Origin: Alicycliphilus denitrificans_A
GTDB taxonomy: Bacteria > Pseudomonadota > Gammaproteobacteria > Burkholderiales > Burkholderiaceae_C
Direction of reading: 5' to 3'
Assembly (NCBI RefSeq): GCF_044792555.1
Contig: NZ_CP126239.1
Coordinates: 1-64,000 of the forward strand
DNA: 64,000 nt
The position numbers were made by a program, and so were the translations under genes. Each line of letters starts with the position of its first letter. Position 1 is the stretch's first letter. Under the pieces are notes generated by a model. The model was not told where the DNA came from, did not search any database, and worked only from the letters and a program-made list of their open reading frames with translations. Shown piece by piece: positions 25,019-34,103 of this stretch.

Positions 25019-25523
25019 ATGGATCTACCCCCCGAAATGAACAAAGACGAACTAGCCCTCTATGAAGATGCAATCCAAGGCCTTGAGCGATGCATCGAGG
25101 TGCTCTATGGCCAAGCCATGGTCGCGGCAGACGAGTACATGAGCTTTGTGGATCGGGTTGAGGCGAAGGCGACAGGCTGGGAGTCCAGGTCAACACTGCA
25201 ACTGTCATGTACCAGAAAGGGCAACCACTTGGATCTCAAATGGACGGGAATCCGTTGGTTTGGTCAAAAGAACAACCGACAATCCATTCGAGTGAGGATT
25301 GCGATCAATGAAGAATCAATGACCTATGCAAAGGACCGACTGAATACCTTTGCCAGAGAATGGGAAATTGATGAAGTGATGAAGACAGAAAAAAAAGCTT
25401 CAATCCATCAGACGAAAGTCAAAACACATTGTCAAGGCCATCATCAATACTCGTAATGCCATCCGCGTGTTGAAAGCGCAGAAGGGGGATGAGGTTGAGT
25501 CCGAGGAAGAGGCGGTCGGCTAG
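25019..25523 (+). pseudogene. MobI-like mobilization protein, frameshifted at an A8 run
   Basis: ATG at 25019 after GTAAAGAG. Frame one encodes a protein reminiscent of MobI of SXT-type elements (LYGQAMVAADEYMSF, LQLSCTRKGNHLDLKWTGIRW, FAREWEIDEVMKTEKK) and would end at 25456. At the eight-A run 25389-25396 the natural continuation shifts by one base. With seven A, translation would give KLQSIRRKSKHIVKAIINT and end at TAG 25521. This basic, helical tail fits the family better than the frame-one tail. Either the run has an extra A (real or in assembly), or the ribosome slips there. Confidence 0.6.
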
Positions 25524-26561
25524 GGCCTATGTAAAAGCAATAGAACCCGCAGCTTGACCCACAATCTTCTTTTTTCACTTGCACTTAAACCTGGGCCCTA
25601 TGTAGATGCACATGGGGCCTTTGACATTTCAGGGGTGGATTGATGTGCTCGCTGGATGTTTCCCTCGCGGCGTTTGTGCTCTTCAGGCCCCGTGCTTTGA
25701 CCCCCGTCTTCTTTCCCCCGAAGAAATAAGCGCTCCGTAGTTTGGTTCCATTGATCTCGGGGTTAGGCGATCACACTGGCTCTTCCTCTATACACATTGC
25801 GGTCTTTCGAGGCTGTTATTGAGAGGACGAATCGCCCCTCGCGGAATCGCCTCAATCGCGGCGATAGCTGAGGCCCTATGTAGATGCATTTCTATGTAGT
25901 TGCGCATCGATTTTGATGACGGCCCTCGTCGCCCAATCAGCCCGACAGCGTTTAGTGTTCGCCCCGCACTTCCGTAGCCTTAATTTCCGCCCGGAACCGG
26001 TATCTTCACCATCTGGTGCTCGGTATTTGTCCAGTTTCCAGGCTTCGCCTTTCAGCACCCTGTTTCACGGCTGGAATTGGCATATGAATTCGAAGGCCGA
26101 CTTGCGACAACAGTAAGATTGCGATGGCGAGCGTTGGATACGACGAGCTACGCGGAAGCCATTCGGCCTTTGGCGTTTCTGGCGGTGGTCCGCGTCGGGT
26201 TTTGATTCAGTGGTAACCCAAGGAGAATTCCGCTCTCTGAGCCCGATGACGCGCGGCGGTGCAGAAATCGCTCTCGTGACCTTTTTCACCGAAAAGCCGC
26301 CTTTGCCGGTCTTAGTGGCGCAGCCCCCCCGGCGCGACCCTATAAAGCGGGAATTGCTCTCCGCTGCTCTCTCGAATCTCTGCGGGCCGAGGGTTTTTCG
26401 TCTCCCGTAATAGAACCCCAAGATCCTCCGATGGGCCTCCTAGCTCACCAAACGCCCTCAGAGCCCCAAAGTAATTCACCCCCCGGCTGGAGTTTGGAAG
26501 CTTGTTTTTGGAGCCTCCTGCGCCTCATTACATGGCCCTCCCCCGTTTGGTTAGACCCGCT
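25524..26561. other. Non-coding repeat-bearing region, possible oriT
   Basis: About 1 kb with no protein-like frame, following the mobI-like gene. The string CTATGTA recurs in related settings: GGGCCTATGTAAAAGCA at 25523-25539, GGGCCCTATGTAGATGCA at 25593-25610, GGCCCTATGTAGATGCA at 25872-25888 and CTATGTAGTTGCGCA at 25892-25906. The second copy can fold with CATGGGGCC at 25611-25619. Such direct repeats and a hairpin next to a mobI-like gene suggest a transfer origin, but I see no known nick site. Confidence 0.35.
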
Positions 26562-26777
26562 CTATTTCGGAGTGGTTTCAAAAGGTGGCAGCAGTTTTCT
26601 AGCGTAGCCCCCAGAGAAGAGCAAAGCTTCGCGGATTTCCTGCTCCCCAAGCACCCGAGCATGGTCCACAAGCCCCCGCCAGACAGAGCCGTCCTCAAAA
26701 TAACGAGCCTTCACGATTTCAGCGTCTAGATCTGCGGCTATGACTTGCCTATACGGCTCTAGATCTTCCAAATCAAA

Positions 26778-27149
26778 TTAGCCTTGGTGGAGCGTGGAAC
26801 TCGCGAGATCCAGCAATATGACGCCCGCTTTTTGCAGCTGGTATCCGTCTTCATAAAACCGGCGCACTCCCACGCGAGCTGCTTGGACCAGAATGGATGT
26901 GTCTGCAGTTGGTCTGCGCAATGGCACGACTACTCCGCGCGAAAACTGGGGAAGTGGCCGAAAAGGCGAGCTGTGGGCAAAGCCATAAAGCTGGCCCGCG
27001 AAACTCCCCTGCTTCCTGAGTTTTTCTGCCGCGCGTGACGCAAACTCACTCACGGCCTCCAGTAATGGCTCCAGCGTTTTCACCGGACGGCCGAAGGACC
27101 GCGTTACCGCGATTTGCTTTTTATCGGTGGGCACATCTTCCAGCGCCAT
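26778..27149 (-). pseudogene. UmuC C-terminal fragment (Y-family polymerase)
   Basis: Encodes only the C-terminal end of UmuC: IAVTRSFGRPVKTLEPLLEA, FASRAAEKLRKQGSFAGQLYGF, SPFRPLPQFSRGVVVPLRRP and GVILLDLASSTLHQG. The polymerase and finger domains are missing, and DNA beyond 27149 belongs to another fragment. A TAA follows HQG where the family usually has Glu, and the frame is open again down to 26562. It is a dead remnant of an SOS mutagenesis umuDC operon such as those on many plasmids. Confidence 0.75.
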
Positions 27150-27179
27150 GCACGATTGCTGCCCTTTTCACCCGACCCC

Positions 27180-27542
27180 GTGAAACTCAGCCTGGGCTTC
27201 AAGGGGGATTCGCTCTCCGTAATCAACGTGCAGCGCCCCGACGAGGTGATGGAGACCAAGATCCGGCAGGAGCTGGAAGCCAAGTACGGCTCGCCGACGC
27301 TCGATGATGGACGCAAGGACGAACAGTGCATCTACCGGAACGGCAACAGCTTTACCCTGAAGTCGGGCGTGATGTCAGTGCGCTGTAAGGATGACGAAAC
27401 CTCGACCACCACAGATCTGAACCTGGTGCATTGCCAGTCGTGCCCGTCAAACCTCAGCAGCGGCATGGTCAGCACGCAGCCATCCCGCAGCCTCTCCATT
27501 CAGCGTCGGCCCGCCCCCGCCAAGGCCAGCGGGCTCTTCTGA
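27180..27542 (+). CDS. Hypothetical protein fragment
   Basis: The frame is open from 27114, but coding character starts at about 27180 (GTG; VKLSLGFKGDSLSVINVQRP). The product continues DEVMETKIRQELEAKYGSPT and has Cys residues at three places (EQCIYRNG, VRCKDDET, VHCQSCPSNL). The 5' end coincides with the broken umuC junction, so the gene is probably truncated at its start. No family recognised. Confidence 0.4.
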   Translation: MKLSLGFKGDSLSVINVQRPDEVMETKIRQELEAKYGSPTLDDGRKDEQCIYRNGNSFTLKSGVMSVRCKDDETSTTTDLNLVHCQSCPSNLSSGMVSTQPSRSLSIQRRPAPAKASGLF

Positions 27543-27915
27543 GCGCCCTCCTCCCCCTCGAGGTGGCAAAAGCGCCTTTTTGCTCAAGTGCGAAGCACTC
27601 ACGAGTGAGAAAAGCGGTTGAACTCAACAGGTCGGTTGTAGGGGGCAGAGCGCACGCAGCCTGATCCCGCTTTCGGGTGGGGCATGTAATCCAAACAAAT
27701 CACACTTTTTGCCCTCGGTCCTGCGCGATATACTTGCAAGGCCACCCCTGGGCGCGCGCCGCTTGCGGCGTTGGGGGGTCTATTGAGACCATGGCCTGAT
27801 CACCATTTACAAACCCTCGATCCTCTTTCTGGAGTGGTGGAGCTTTGCGAATGCGCCCTCCCAAGCTTTGGCCCGAAAGCGCCAAGGCAGCTCCATCGTG
27901 AATGAAGGAGTTCGA

Positions 27916-28803
27916 ATGAAGTTGTATGTCAACGATGGCGCCGTTTTTGCCGCCAATGTCAACCTTAGCCAAGCTGCCAAGAAGGCAAAATCCCTGAAGT
28001 ACGTCGAAACCGTTGAGGAGGGCGAGAATCTGATCGCCCAGCTGCTCGGACATCGCGACTTTTTCGAGGTGCGACATCTCGCCAAGAAGGGCGCAGCCAG
28101 CCGCAACATTGCGCACCTCGACGAATTTGCTATCTACGACCTGTTGCACAAGAAGTCCGTGACCAAGGGCGAACCGTTCCCTCGCGATCTGCCCCGTCAG
28201 TTCAATCGTCCCTGGAAGGATCAAGCCCTGCAGCTTCTGGATGTGGCGCTGGCCAACTGCAAGCCAGACGAACTGGATTTCGTGGCTCTTGTGGGTGGTC
28301 CTGGATCTGGCAAGACGATCCTCGCCAAAGCCCACAGCGTCAAGACAGGTGGCTACTTCATCGACGCGGACCTGTACGCGTGGTGGGCAAAACTCTCACC
28401 TCCGCGTAACGTTGCGCCGGCAAACTATCTGGACCGCCCAGCGAAAACGCCCACAACGACCGGCACCAACGCGCGTTTCGTTGCTGCCCGCGAGTGGCAG
28501 GCAACAGGTATGGACCAGCGCACCGAGGCCAAGGCCTCAGGAGTCTTTCGTGTCCCTGAACTCGGCTTCCCGATGGATGAGATTGAGGTCATGGAAAGCA
28601 ATTCTCCGGCTCGGGCACTGGTGCGCAGCAGCCCAACGGTGATCGCCTTCGGGTCTCTAGATGCCGTACAGAAGGCTCTTGACAACGCTTGGCATGCGTA
28701 CATGGGCGGCCAAGCCAAAACCGCCCGTCTGAACTGGGGTGTAGCCCACGTGGTTTGCTTGGATGACATGACAACGCACACGCTGCGCCGTAAGTCGGGA
28801 TAA
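27916..28803 (+). CDS. P-loop NTPase of unknown function
   Basis: About 295 residues from ATG at 27916, preceded by a good GAAGGAG. The N-terminal 110 residues (KLYVNDGAVFAANVNLSQAA...) have no known match for me. A Walker A, ALVGGPGSGKTILAKAH, lies near residues 124-140, followed by GGYFIDADLYAWW, which resembles a Walker B or substrate-binding strand as in zeta-toxin or kinase-like folds. No transmembrane part. It might be a toxin kinase or an accessory ATPase of the element; the evidence does not decide. Confidence 0.7.
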   Translation: MKLYVNDGAVFAANVNLSQAAKKAKSLKYVETVEEGENLIAQLLGHRDFFEVRHLAKKGAASRNIAHLDEFAIYDLLHKKSVTKGEPFPRDLPRQFNRPWKDQALQLLDVALANCKPDELDFVALVGGPGSGKTILAKAHSVKTGGYFIDADLYAWWAKLSPPRNVAPANYLDRPAKTPTTTGTNARFVAAREWQATGMDQRTEAKASGVFRVPELGFPMDEIEVMESNSPARALVRSSPTVIAFGSLDAVQKALDNAWHAYMGGQAKTARLNWGVAHVVCLDDMTTHTLRRKSG

Positions 28804-28864
28804 GCATTCTGGGGGTCCGGCATATGCCCGAGCCCCCTCCTCAGCTCCAAGGGTCCAGCTTCAC

Positions 28865-29128
28865 TTAGCTGTCTGCCGCGTGCCTGATGAGCATGCAAAC
28901 CGCCTTGTAGCTCTCCATCACCAGAAGCGTGCGGGCCCCTTGATGCACTCCGTGACCAGAGCAGGTTTCATTGAGCGTCAACTTCGTCTTCACACCCGCC
29001 GCGTAATTGGCGCTTGCCACATCGACCACCGTGGTGATCAGGTCCACCTGCACCAGCGCGCTACGCGGTACTACCAGGTCATCGCTGGAATCGTTGACGA
29101 CAGTCAGGTCGATGCGGGGAGTCGGCAT
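28865..29128 (-). CDS. Small hypothetical protein (87 aa)
   Basis: Compact frame with a plausible beta-rich sequence (IDLTVVNDSSDDLVVPRSALVQVDLITTVVDVASANYA). It has no signal peptide and no known motif. Opposite orientation to the P-loop gene, whose 3' end lies 61 bp away. Confidence 0.45.
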   Translation of the reverse strand: MPTPRIDLTVVNDSSDDLVVPRSALVQVDLITTVVDVASANYAAGVKTKLTLNETCSGHGVHQGARTLLVMESYKAVCMLIRHAADS

Positions 29129-29341
29129 GTTGGGGCGCTGTCAGACCATCAAGGTCTTGCCAGTCTTGTTGGCCATATCGCCCATGCTACTTGATGGCCC
29201 TGAAGGAAGTCACACACGCGCATGCCCTGGCGCTCCCCCGAAAAACACACGAGCCCATGGCCCGCAGTCTCACTTTCCGGTTGCTGGAACGAGTGCATAA
29301 ACGCAAACCAGAGGCCGGAGGAAAGTGAGCCCGTTGAACAG

Positions 29342-29746
29342 ATGACAGTGGCAACTCTCGGGGATGTGGCCATCATCTCCGACAGCGGGGAGCAGTATCT
29401 ACGCGCAATCAACACAAAGGGCATGAACCGCGACACGCTGGCAGACAGCTTCATTGGTGCAATCCAGGCTGAGCCTTCACGGCATCCCCTGACTTTCCAA
29501 AACCCATATCCCGGTGGTCATACGCTGGCTTGTCTCGCAACACACGACTGTTTGCTGAGCCACGTTGTGCTTTTCGGGGTCTTCTACGCCACGTTCATAA
29601 CGCGCAATCCATCGGGTTATGGCGGCGACTCCAGGGTGTTTTTCATCAACCCGGCATCTAGGGAGTACAACGCCAGCGACTTCAGCTGCGAGGTTGCCGC
29701 AGGGCGAATCAAGGGCTTGGGGAGACCTACTTCGCCCAGCGCTTGA
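29342..29746 (+). CDS. Hypothetical protein, weak
   Basis: The frame is open from 29222; ATG at 29342 gives 134 residues (TVATLGDVAIISDSGEQYLR, HPLTFQNPYPGGHTLACLAT). The middle part has a hydrophobic stretch (LLSHVVLFGVFYATFI). The 3' end overlaps the antisense nucleotidyltransferase gene by 20 bp. It may be a partly decayed gene. Confidence 0.3.
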   Translation: MTVATLGDVAIISDSGEQYLRAINTKGMNRDTLADSFIGAIQAEPSRHPLTFQNPYPGGHTLACLATHDCLLSHVVLFGVFYATFITRNPSGYGGDSRVFFINPASREYNASDFSCEVAAGRIKGLGRPTSPSA

Positions 29747-30251
29747 TGCGGGCTACCAGTCGCGCGATTTCTGGAGGCTCCAGTGGCATTGAGGGAGCAA
29801 GTTCGAGACACCTTTCAAGGGTCACATACCCTCGACGCAAGAGCCCCGTGCAAAACTCCTGATCCTTCGGCCTGGCTGCAGCCGCCTTCGACATGAAAAG
29901 GTCTTCAACGTCCAAGCACCAGCCAATGAAGCTGTCGGTATTCCCGTTCTGCACCTTCCATAGCCGTTCCTCCCACCCCTGGGGCAGGACTGCAGTCTCT
30001 GGGCCCACGCCTTGGGCATAAAACCCGTTCGCAAGGTGAAACTCGGAGCCCTCGCCCAGCACCCCTTCGATCTTCTCCGCAAGCTCAGGCGCGTACCTGG
30101 GATAAATGTCAGCCTCTGCAGACATCTTGAACTCGGGGTCTGGGTAGGGAATCTTGCCCAGAATGGACTGGCTCCCGATCACAACGAATTCGTACTCTTC
30201 GGTGATCGCACCGCTCGCCCGGATCAGATGCTCCAGTTCGTGGCGATTCAT
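29727..30251 (-). CDS. DUF6036-like nucleotidyltransferase (putative toxin)
   Basis: 174 residues from ATG at 30251. The sequence RHELEHLIRASG, then EYEFVVIGSQSILGK, then SAEADIYPRY has the layout of minimal nucleotidyltransferases, with a G-S motif and an acidic D/E-x-D pair (EADIY) for metal. The C-terminal part includes CLDVEDLFMSKAAAARPKDQEF, typical of DUF6036/AbiEii-like proteins. It overlaps the upstream Xre gene by ATGA. It probably acts as the toxin of a two-gene module. Confidence 0.65.
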   Translation of the reverse strand: MNRHELEHLIRASGAITEEYEFVVIGSQSILGKIPYPDPEFKMSAEADIYPRYAPELAEKIEGVLGEGSEFHLANGFYAQGVGPETAVLPQGWEERLWKVQNGNTDSFIGWCLDVEDLFMSKAAAARPKDQEFCTGLLRRGYVTLERCLELAPSMPLEPPEIARLVARIKRWAK

Positions 30252-30922
30252 GGAAGGGGCCCTTCCGCACCAAAAACAATCCCCTTCTTGAGAGTTGAAA
30301 CATGACTCAAGATGCTTTCGCGATCCTCTTTCGAGAGCAACGTGGGCAAAGGAGACGCCTGGCGTAGCTCCTGCGCATGTCTCGAACGGCCCAAAACCTT
30401 GCTCCACTTCTTCGCCATGAGGATCTTGAGCCACTCTGCGTAAAGGGTGTGCGAATGCGCGTTGCCACTTTTCATCCAGCGATTAACAGTCTCCTTGGCT
30501 TCCTCGATCAGCTCGGGATTGGCCCGCACCCGCTCCACCGCCTTTTCGTGAAGAACCAGGCTCAACAGATCCTGCGCCTGATGCCGCTTGCTGTCCGCGC
30601 TGATCATGATTTGAACCTGAGGCGCTGGTCGGTGTGACCGGGCCGCCGCCGTACCAGGCTGCGCTGGATGAACCATATCTCCCGCCAAAAATGCCAAGTC
30701 AGCGGCCACGCCTAGAACACCCATCACCCGCAGATAGGTGCCCATGGATGGGCCTGGATCGCCAGCTTCCACCGAAGCGAGTGTCATGCGGGAAATGCCA
30801 GCGCGTTCAGCCATCTCGACCGTGGTGAGCTTTCGCGCCTTGCGCAGTCGGCGCAGGCGATCACCCAGCTGCAATAGCAACTGCCGGTGAAGGACGAGAG
30901 AATCAGAAGGATCGGGTTTCAT
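30248..30922 (-). CDS. Xre-family regulator/antitoxin
   Basis: 224 residues. The N-terminal HTH is clear (QLGDRLRRLRKARKLTTVEMAERAGISRMTLASVEAGD). The C-terminal 130 residues form a separate helical domain (LSLVLHEKAVERVRANPEL, NRWMKSGNAHSHTLYAEWLK) that could bind the toxin. Overlaps the nucleotidyltransferase gene by ATGA, so expression is coupled; it should repress the shared promoter upstream of 30922. Confidence 0.75.
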   Translation of the reverse strand: MKPDPSDSLVLHRQLLLQLGDRLRRLRKARKLTTVEMAERAGISRMTLASVEAGDPGPSMGTYLRVMGVLGVAADLAFLAGDMVHPAQPGTAAARSHRPAPQVQIMISADSKRHQAQDLLSLVLHEKAVERVRANPELIEEAKETVNRWMKSGNAHSHTLYAEWLKILMAKKWSKVLGRSRHAQELRQASPLPTLLSKEDRESILSHVSTLKKGIVFGAEGPLP

Positions 30923-31558
30923 TTGGCTAGAATTTTATACAAACGACCTATCAATGTCCATATTTCTAGCCACATGAAAAGGCGCGACCACATAGCTAAT
31001 GCGACGACAAAGGCTCCTGCTCAATCAACCTTTTGTCATGACATACCAACGCACATGGCCCTCAGGCGGCTGGGGCGCGTCTGGTAACTCGACTGCAGTC
31101 ACAAGGCGCTGGACCAGCCACATGACCTTCCGGCCCGAGCAAGAGGACCCTTGGCAAGCTTATCCACCACACCATCGTCCCGAATGCCCAAAAGCGGCTG
31201 CGGGCACCGCACTGAGCCCCCAACCATGGCGATCTGGGTTCCCAGCGAAGATCGCCCTTGCCCTGCCCTTATCCATGTGGGGCCTCACAAAGATGGCCTC
31301 GAAGTCCTCCACAGCCTTCGGACTTGGGGCCATGCGCGTAACGGGCACCTGCGGCTGTGGGCCCGACACAGAGGTACCACAAATGGCCGTCCAGCAGCGC
31401 AACGGCAATAGGGATGGCCAGATGTGCATCTCTGCCCGTAGTTCCCGCTTTTCATGGCATCACGAGAACGTCGCCAATCCGAAAGGACGTGGGCGAAGGT
31501 CAGGGACATGGATTCTCCGAAACGGGTGCGGTCGGCTGGCGGTACGTGAGGGTTTGTT
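30923..31558. other. Gene-poor stretch
   Basis: About 640 bases with no complete gene. On the minus strand short protein-like pieces occur in successive frames between 31510 and 31170 (LTFAHVLSDWRRSRDAMKS, then IAVALLDGHLWYLCVGPT, then EDFEAIFVRPHMDKGRARA). They suggest one decayed gene with at least two frameshifts; no family recognised. Confidence 0.3.
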
Positions 31559-31759
31559 TCAGGGGTGCGCGCAATCAGGCATAGGGGTGCCAGGGACACC
31601 CCGCATCACCTGCGTGCTCACGCGGTACTGCGCGCCGCGCTTGGTCGTGAGCACAGGGGCGTAGCTGTAACCGCCGCTGTAGAAGCTGGATGGCAGTTCG
31701 GCCAGGGAGCCCCCGGCCCGCAGAGCGCTGAGAACCTGGTCGAGTCCAGCAGATTTCAT
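31559..31759 (-). CDS. Small hypothetical protein (66 aa)
   Basis: Begins KSAGLDQVLSALRAGGSLAELP and continues SSFYSGGYSYAPVLTTKRGA. It is soluble and rich in Gly and Ser. No family recognised. It stands alone between the decayed stretch and hipA. Confidence 0.4.
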   Translation of the reverse strand: MKSAGLDQVLSALRAGGSLAELPSSFYSGGYSYAPVLTTKRGAQYRVSTQVMRGVPGTPMPDCAHP

Positions 31760-32018
31760 TTGGTGGGGGCGCCACGCTCACCCAATCGTCCTCTGCATGG
31801 GTATCCTTCGATGCGTCAGTCGTTGCTGGCGCCCCGTTCTGTGGGCCTCTGGGCTGCTTGATGACTCTTATTGCAATTCAATAGCCAATTCAAAGCAGTA
31901 CGGCAGTTGCTTTGTCAATTTCGATGAAGGAACTGAACCCGCCCAATTCAGCATTTGGATAGCGTCCAATTCGGCATTCAACCCATTCACGGGCTTCCTC
32001 TGCTGGGCTCACTTGTCG

Positions 32019-33368
32019 CTAGGCTTGGGGGGCCTTAGCAGCCGGGACTGGCAAGCGGACGCGTCTGAGCATGTCCGCAATCACAATCATGCGGATGGAG
32101 CGCAGGAGATGGCTTTGTGCGCCGACAGTTTCGCGGGTGGGCGTGCCGTTTGGCCCTGTGGCGTCGCGCATAGTGGCTTCCAGCTTGTCGGCGATGTCTT
32201 CTGCGGCCTTATCCAGCTTGCTCACGATCTTGCCGATCTCGCGCGCGGCAGTGACCTTGTTGAGCCCCAGCTCCATGCCGGTTTCAAGGAGCTTTTCGAA
32301 AGTCACTTCAGCAAAGAAGGTCGCTCCTGCAACGGGAGTGGCCAGCTTTTCGTTGGGCCAGACGGCATCGCCGTCGCTGTAGACCCGCGTGTGATACACC
32401 GCCGTACACAGGAGGTCGTAGAAGGGGGCCACTCGCTTACCCTCCTGATCCACCAAAAACGAGATGTTCTTCAGGTGCGAGTCCGAGTTGCCCACCATCG
32501 TGTTGAAGATGATCCAGCGGAACACCTCCAAGCGCGCCACCACTTTGTTGCGACACTGGTCGATGAGTTCGTTGAGCTTGGGGAGGGTGGCGCTCGTGTA
32601 CTTGTTGAATGCAGGCTCATTGAGCAGCTGGATGCCGTCGAGCGCATGCACGCGGTCGGGTTCGATATGCCCAGGCGTTCGGTCGAAACGCTCGATGATG
32701 AACACTGGCTCCGGGAGGTACAAGTGCCAGACACTGGGCACGGTGAGCCCCAACCGAGCAGCCAGCAGCATGGTGAACGTTTCGTTGATCACTGAGTGCG
32801 GATAGCCCTCGGCCGTCGAATTCGGCTTGAGGATGTGGGTGGATGGCGTGCCTTTCAGGGGCTCGCTCAATTCCTGGCTCTTCGGATCAAAGAGAACCAC
32901 CATCTTGTGCTGAGCCCCGGCCAGCGACATGCGCTTGGGGGCATCCTTGTTCAGAGACGCCCTCGGCAGGTTGCGGATGCGTTGAGACAGGTCTTCCCAA
33001 GTGAGCGGCTGCATGCCTTTTTCAGGCTGCGGTGCGCCCTCAGCCTGCAGCACCAGGGCCCCAGCCGACTCCATGCCCATGCGCTCCAGCATGCCGAAGG
33101 CATCCGCGGATTCCACGTTCACCTCTTTCGCCAGCACCTGGCGCATCAGCTCCTCGGGCAGCAGGTTGTCAAAAAACCATTGCACGGGCCGCGACGATGA
33201 GCCGTCCACCTGCCAGTCGGTGGATAGCGGAAGAGACGGGGCCAGAGGGAATGCGCCGGGGCTTGCCAACCAGGTGCCGGCATACTGGAACGCCCAGATG
33301 TTGTCGGCATCGCGCAGCGTGCCCACCAGTGCTCCGTTGATGAGGACTTGGAGCGTGCGGGTGGTCAT
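32019..33368 (-). CDS. hipA: HipA-family serine/threonine kinase toxin
   Basis: A 449-residue kinase of the HipA family, whose E. coli member phosphorylates GltX and causes persistence. The N-terminal domain has VGTLRDADNIWAFQYAGTWL. Kinase features include SLAGAQHKMVVL, THILKPNS with the ATP-contacting Lys, NETFTMLLAARLGL, IIERFDR and the catalytic loop GNSDSHLKNISF. Family length is usual. It overlaps hipB by ATGA. The region upstream of hipB carries two operator-like palindromes. Confidence 0.92.
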   Translation of the reverse strand: MTTRTLQVLINGALVGTLRDADNIWAFQYAGTWLASPGAFPLAPSLPLSTDWQVDGSSSRPVQWFFDNLLPEELMRQVLAKEVNVESADAFGMLERMGMESAGALVLQAEGAPQPEKGMQPLTWEDLSQRIRNLPRASLNKDAPKRMSLAGAQHKMVVLFDPKSQELSEPLKGTPSTHILKPNSTAEGYPHSVINETFTMLLAARLGLTVPSVWHLYLPEPVFIIERFDRTPGHIEPDRVHALDGIQLLNEPAFNKYTSATLPKLNELIDQCRNKVVARLEVFRWIIFNTMVGNSDSHLKNISFLVDQEGKRVAPFYDLLCTAVYHTRVYSDGDAVWPNEKLATPVAGATFFAEVTFEKLLETGMELGLNKVTAAREIGKIVSKLDKAAEDIADKLEATMRDATGPNGTPTRETVGAQSHLLRSIRMIVIADMLRRVRLPVPAAKAPQA

Positions 33369-33682
33369 TCACGCACCTTTTTGATGATCATTTTGTTCTC
33401 GGTGCTGGAAAGGAGAACCATGTTTGATTTGGGTAAAAAGTGCTCAAAGGCCCGCTTCACAGCGGATGCCTGCGAATCTGGCACCTCCAACAGCACCCGG
33501 ATACCAAGCTCATCGAGCACCTTGAGCACGCGCCCGAACTGAATGGTGTCCTTGCCCTTCTCCAGGTCGCGCAGGAACACATGGCTTACCCCAGGCACAT
33601 CCTCCTGACGAATACTGTTGACCTTGCGCATAGCGCGGATGGCCACACCGACGCTCTCAACTGACGTTACCTGTATCTGCAT
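33365..33682 (-). CDS. hipB: HipB-like antitoxin (HTH)
   Basis: About 105 residues from the preferred ATG at 33682 (IQVTSVESVGVAIRAMRKVN); an upstream start at 33703 is possible. It contains an Xre-type HTH (SIRQEDVPGVSHVFLRDLEKGK) and a C-terminal extension. It should bind HipA and repress the operon through the GCTTA-type sites upstream. Coupled to hipA by an ATGA overlap. Confidence 0.85.
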   Translation of the reverse strand: MQIQVTSVESVGVAIRAMRKVNSIRQEDVPGVSHVFLRDLEKGKDTIQFGRVLKVLDELGIRVLLEVPDSQASAVKRAFEHFLPKSNMVLLSSTENKMIIKKVRE

Positions 33683-33708
33683 GTACACGCTCCTGAATCT
33701 CAATGATC

Positions 33709-33804
33709 GCTTAGGTTTAAGCCATTATGGACCCTGGAAGTAGTCAAACGCAACGATCTATTCGTTTTGACCATCACCAGTGGGTTTGAGGCTTAAAACT
33801 AAGC
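33709..33804. promoter_or_regulatory. Paired hipBA operator sites
   Basis: GCTTAGGTTTAAGCC at 33709-33723 and GGCTTAAAACTAAGC at 33790-33804 are near-perfect inverse copies of each other (GCTTA-N5-6-TAAGC). They are 81 bp apart and lie just upstream of hipB, where HipB dimers would bind and could loop the DNA. Confidence 0.65.
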
Positions 33805-34103
33805 ACACCATTCGATTCTGACCTTCAATACATCGTTGAAGCTAGTCTTCGAAGCGAGCGTTGCGAATTTCTAGGATAGGGCTAACGGCAAGCATCCCGG
33901 ATGCCACCTCTGCGGGAGCTGGTAGCCTGTCATTCTCGAACGCCCCACAATGCTGTGCACCGTCGAATCGAGGAGACAGCGTGAAAGACTGGGGACATCT
34001 TTGATCTCGCGCGTCACATTTATCGAATGACGAGTAATGCGCTCTTCCTAGATCCAGGTACGGTTCTTGTCCCGCTCGTAGGTAACTCTTAACGACTCCC
34101 TGC
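33805..34103. other. Intergenic stretch, nothing recognised
   Basis: About 300 bases between the hip operators and the YkgJ-type gene, with no protein-like frame or clear repeat. Confidence 0.4.

Noticed and set aside
26065..26421. 118-codon minus-strand frame in the non-coding region
   Set aside because: Strongly basic, no motif, no ribosome site, and no related neighbours.
27700..28335. 211-codon minus-strand frame
   Set aside because: Opposite the P-loop gene, which has a ribosome site and a Walker A motif.
31797..32795. 332-codon plus-strand frame overlapping hipA
   Set aside because: Mostly antisense to hipA, which has all kinase motifs.
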